A stretch of DNA of 64,000 nt from positions 8,556,001-8,620,000 of the forward strand of contig CAVNZM010000011.1 in the NCBI GenBank assembly GCA_963693365.1, written 5' to 3'. Below the pieces are notes generated by a model. That model made no database searches, had not been told where the DNA came from, and saw only the letters and a list, made by a program, of their open reading frames with translations. Of this stretch, positions 62,889 through 64,000 are shown piece after piece. Each line of letters starts with the position of its first letter. The first letter of the stretch is position 1. Origin of the DNA: Amoebidium appalachense. Its lineage: Eukaryota; Ichthyosporea. The position numbers and the translations under genes were made by a program.

Positions 62889-63667
62889 CCACCCCCCCCC
62901 CCCCCCCCCCTCTCCCCCCACACGCCGCGCCCCCCCCCCCCCTCCCCCCTCTCTCTCCCTCTCTCTATCCCTCTCTATTTATCTGTTTGTGTGTGTACAT
63001 GTGTGTACGTGTATGTGTCTGTGCTGCGTGTGTGTGTGTGTGCCTATGCGTGTTTGTATGTGCTTGCGTGTGTGTGAATGCATGTGCGCTTGGTTGTGCC
63101 TGTACGTGTACGTATGTATGCGTCGGTGCTTGTGCTAATTAGTACAACTTGTCAGAGGATGTGCGACTGTGCGTGTGAGTGTGCGTGTGCATAAGGACGT
63201 GTGTGTGTGTGTTTGCATGTATTTGCTCGAGTGGGTTTGTGTTGTTGGCGTGTGTACACGTGGTGGTGACGCTGGCGGTGTAAGCGTGGAAACTTACCAC
63301 TCTGACTCGCCGCTTGCACCCGGGGATTCTGGCTATCAGCGCGCCATCTCTTTGGAATGTCGAATAAATCACTAACATTATTATGATTGGTGAGCCAAAG
63401 ATTACACATCCATTTGATTGGGTTACAGTCCCCGCGTTTATGAACATTTTCTGCCTCGTGCCTCTCAGTTTGAGGCCACGCGTGCAACTTCGTGCGCACA
63501 CAAAGTAAAGCATTTTTCTTTTAGGTGTGAAGCGAAAAGAAACTATAGCAGGAATGCACCCTATTGAATATAAAGCCTTTCTACATCACACGTATTAGCA
63601 CCTTGTTTTGGTCACAACTGCATGCATTTTATGCTAGGAGATGTGGCTCGCGCACGAAGTGGGAAAA

Positions 63668-64000
63668 ATGGCCATCAAGATGGTGCAAGTCGTAGTTTTG
63701 GTTCTTTGTGTTTCTTTTGGTGTTTGGGTGAGTGGGGAGGGCACACCACAAAAACAAACAAGCAAGCAACTATCCCGCATAACCCCCAAATACTTCATGC
63801 CTGATGATTCGCGAACACAACTAGGGGTAGTGCTAAAAGCGTTGCACCAGCTAGGAATGCCCGAGGAAAAGGGGGTAAATCTCAACGAAAGTGTAAACAC
63901 AAACGACAAATGGGCAGTAGCAGTCGCCACAAAACCCAAATGGGACCTATTGTGGTCTTTTCGCCCTGTTCCATACGCGCAGATTGGGTTCCTCTACGAA
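63668..64000 (+). CDS. N-terminal part of a signal-peptide protein, possibly TTL-family; runs off the window
   Basis: Open for all 111 codons from ATG (context GGAAAAATGG) to the window edge. Residues 1-23 are a signal peptide (MAIKMVQ, then a Val/Leu-rich core ending VSGEG). Residues 24-90 are hydrophilic; at about 90-111 the sequence includes KWDLLWSF and PYAQIGFLYE. A WD(L/V)LW motif is common at the start of tubulin-tyrosine-ligase-like domains, but with a secretory signal the substrate would not be cytosolic tubulin, so the assignment is tentative. A possible donor (GG|GTGAGTGG at 63727) lies inside the frame; the uninterrupted frame beyond it argues against its use. Confidence 0.55.
   Translation, partial: MAIKMVQVVVLVLCVSFGVWVSGEGTPQKQTSKQLSRITPKYFMPDDSRTQLGVVLKALHQLGMPEEKGVNLNESVNTNDKWAVAVATKPKWDLLWSFRPVPYAQIGFLYE

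Noticed and set aside
63152-63499. Minus-strand frame ending at a strong GTAAGT donor near 63295
   Set aside because: No ATG start, no second exon and no recognisable family; a chance frame is as likely.

Overview
Eukaryotic nuclear DNA from an organism I cannot name. It carries four reconstructable intron-rich genes plus the start of a fifth, in a sea of microsatellites and homopolymers. The standalone mitochondrial alternative oxidase, the SEL1L/HRD3-type ERAD protein and especially two LCIB/LCIC-family (beta/theta-like) carbonic anhydrases suggest a unicellular alga or an alga-related protist. This is inference: the window has no rRNA or organelle marker. Most long open frames in the window are translations of (CA)n, (GA)n, poly-G or poly-C and are not genes.

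Layout. 761-12575 (-): LCIB-family gene 1, 14 exons, 616 aa. 12576-17536: intergenic, repeat-dominated. 17537-20109 (-): alternative oxidase AOX, 4 exons, 336 aa. 20110-22472: intergenic. 22473-46187 (-): SEL1L/HRD3-like gene, 20 exons, 641 aa; 1.9 kb of coding sequence is spread over 23.7 kb. 46188-48678: head-to-head intergenic region. 48679-59268 (+): LCIB-family gene 2, 14 exons, 716 aa, paralogous to gene 1; exons 3-14 have identical lengths in both genes. 59269-63667: intergenic. 63668-64000 (+): first coding segment of a protein with a signal peptide that runs off the window. I built the gene models by joining exons at GT-AG (rarely GC-AG) sites with phase and protein continuity; all four complete models have lengths divisible by three and end in a stop.

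The LCIB genes each encode two tandem LCIB-type domains. In both paralogs the second domain keeps the Cys/Asp/Arg, His and Cys pattern, while the first has Ser in place of Arg. The SEL1L-like protein has a signal peptide, Sel1 repeats and a C-terminal membrane helix, as expected for the lumenal scaffold of an ER ubiquitin ligase. AOX is a ubiquinol oxidase of the mitochondrial inner membrane.

The most unusual feature is intron architecture. About 19 of 48 introns have a (CA)n microsatellite running into, or lying just before, the 3' splice site. (TG)n blocks on the sense strand tend to lie near 5' splice sites. Two dispersed repeat families (A and B, about 20 copies), each ending in a poly-C run, are found only inside introns and always in the orientation of the host gene: direct in the minus-strand genes, reversed in the plus-strand gene. 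Many introns also hold degenerate tandem copies of their own splice-site/exon-edge sequence. Together these suggest introner-like or transcription-coupled intron expansion.
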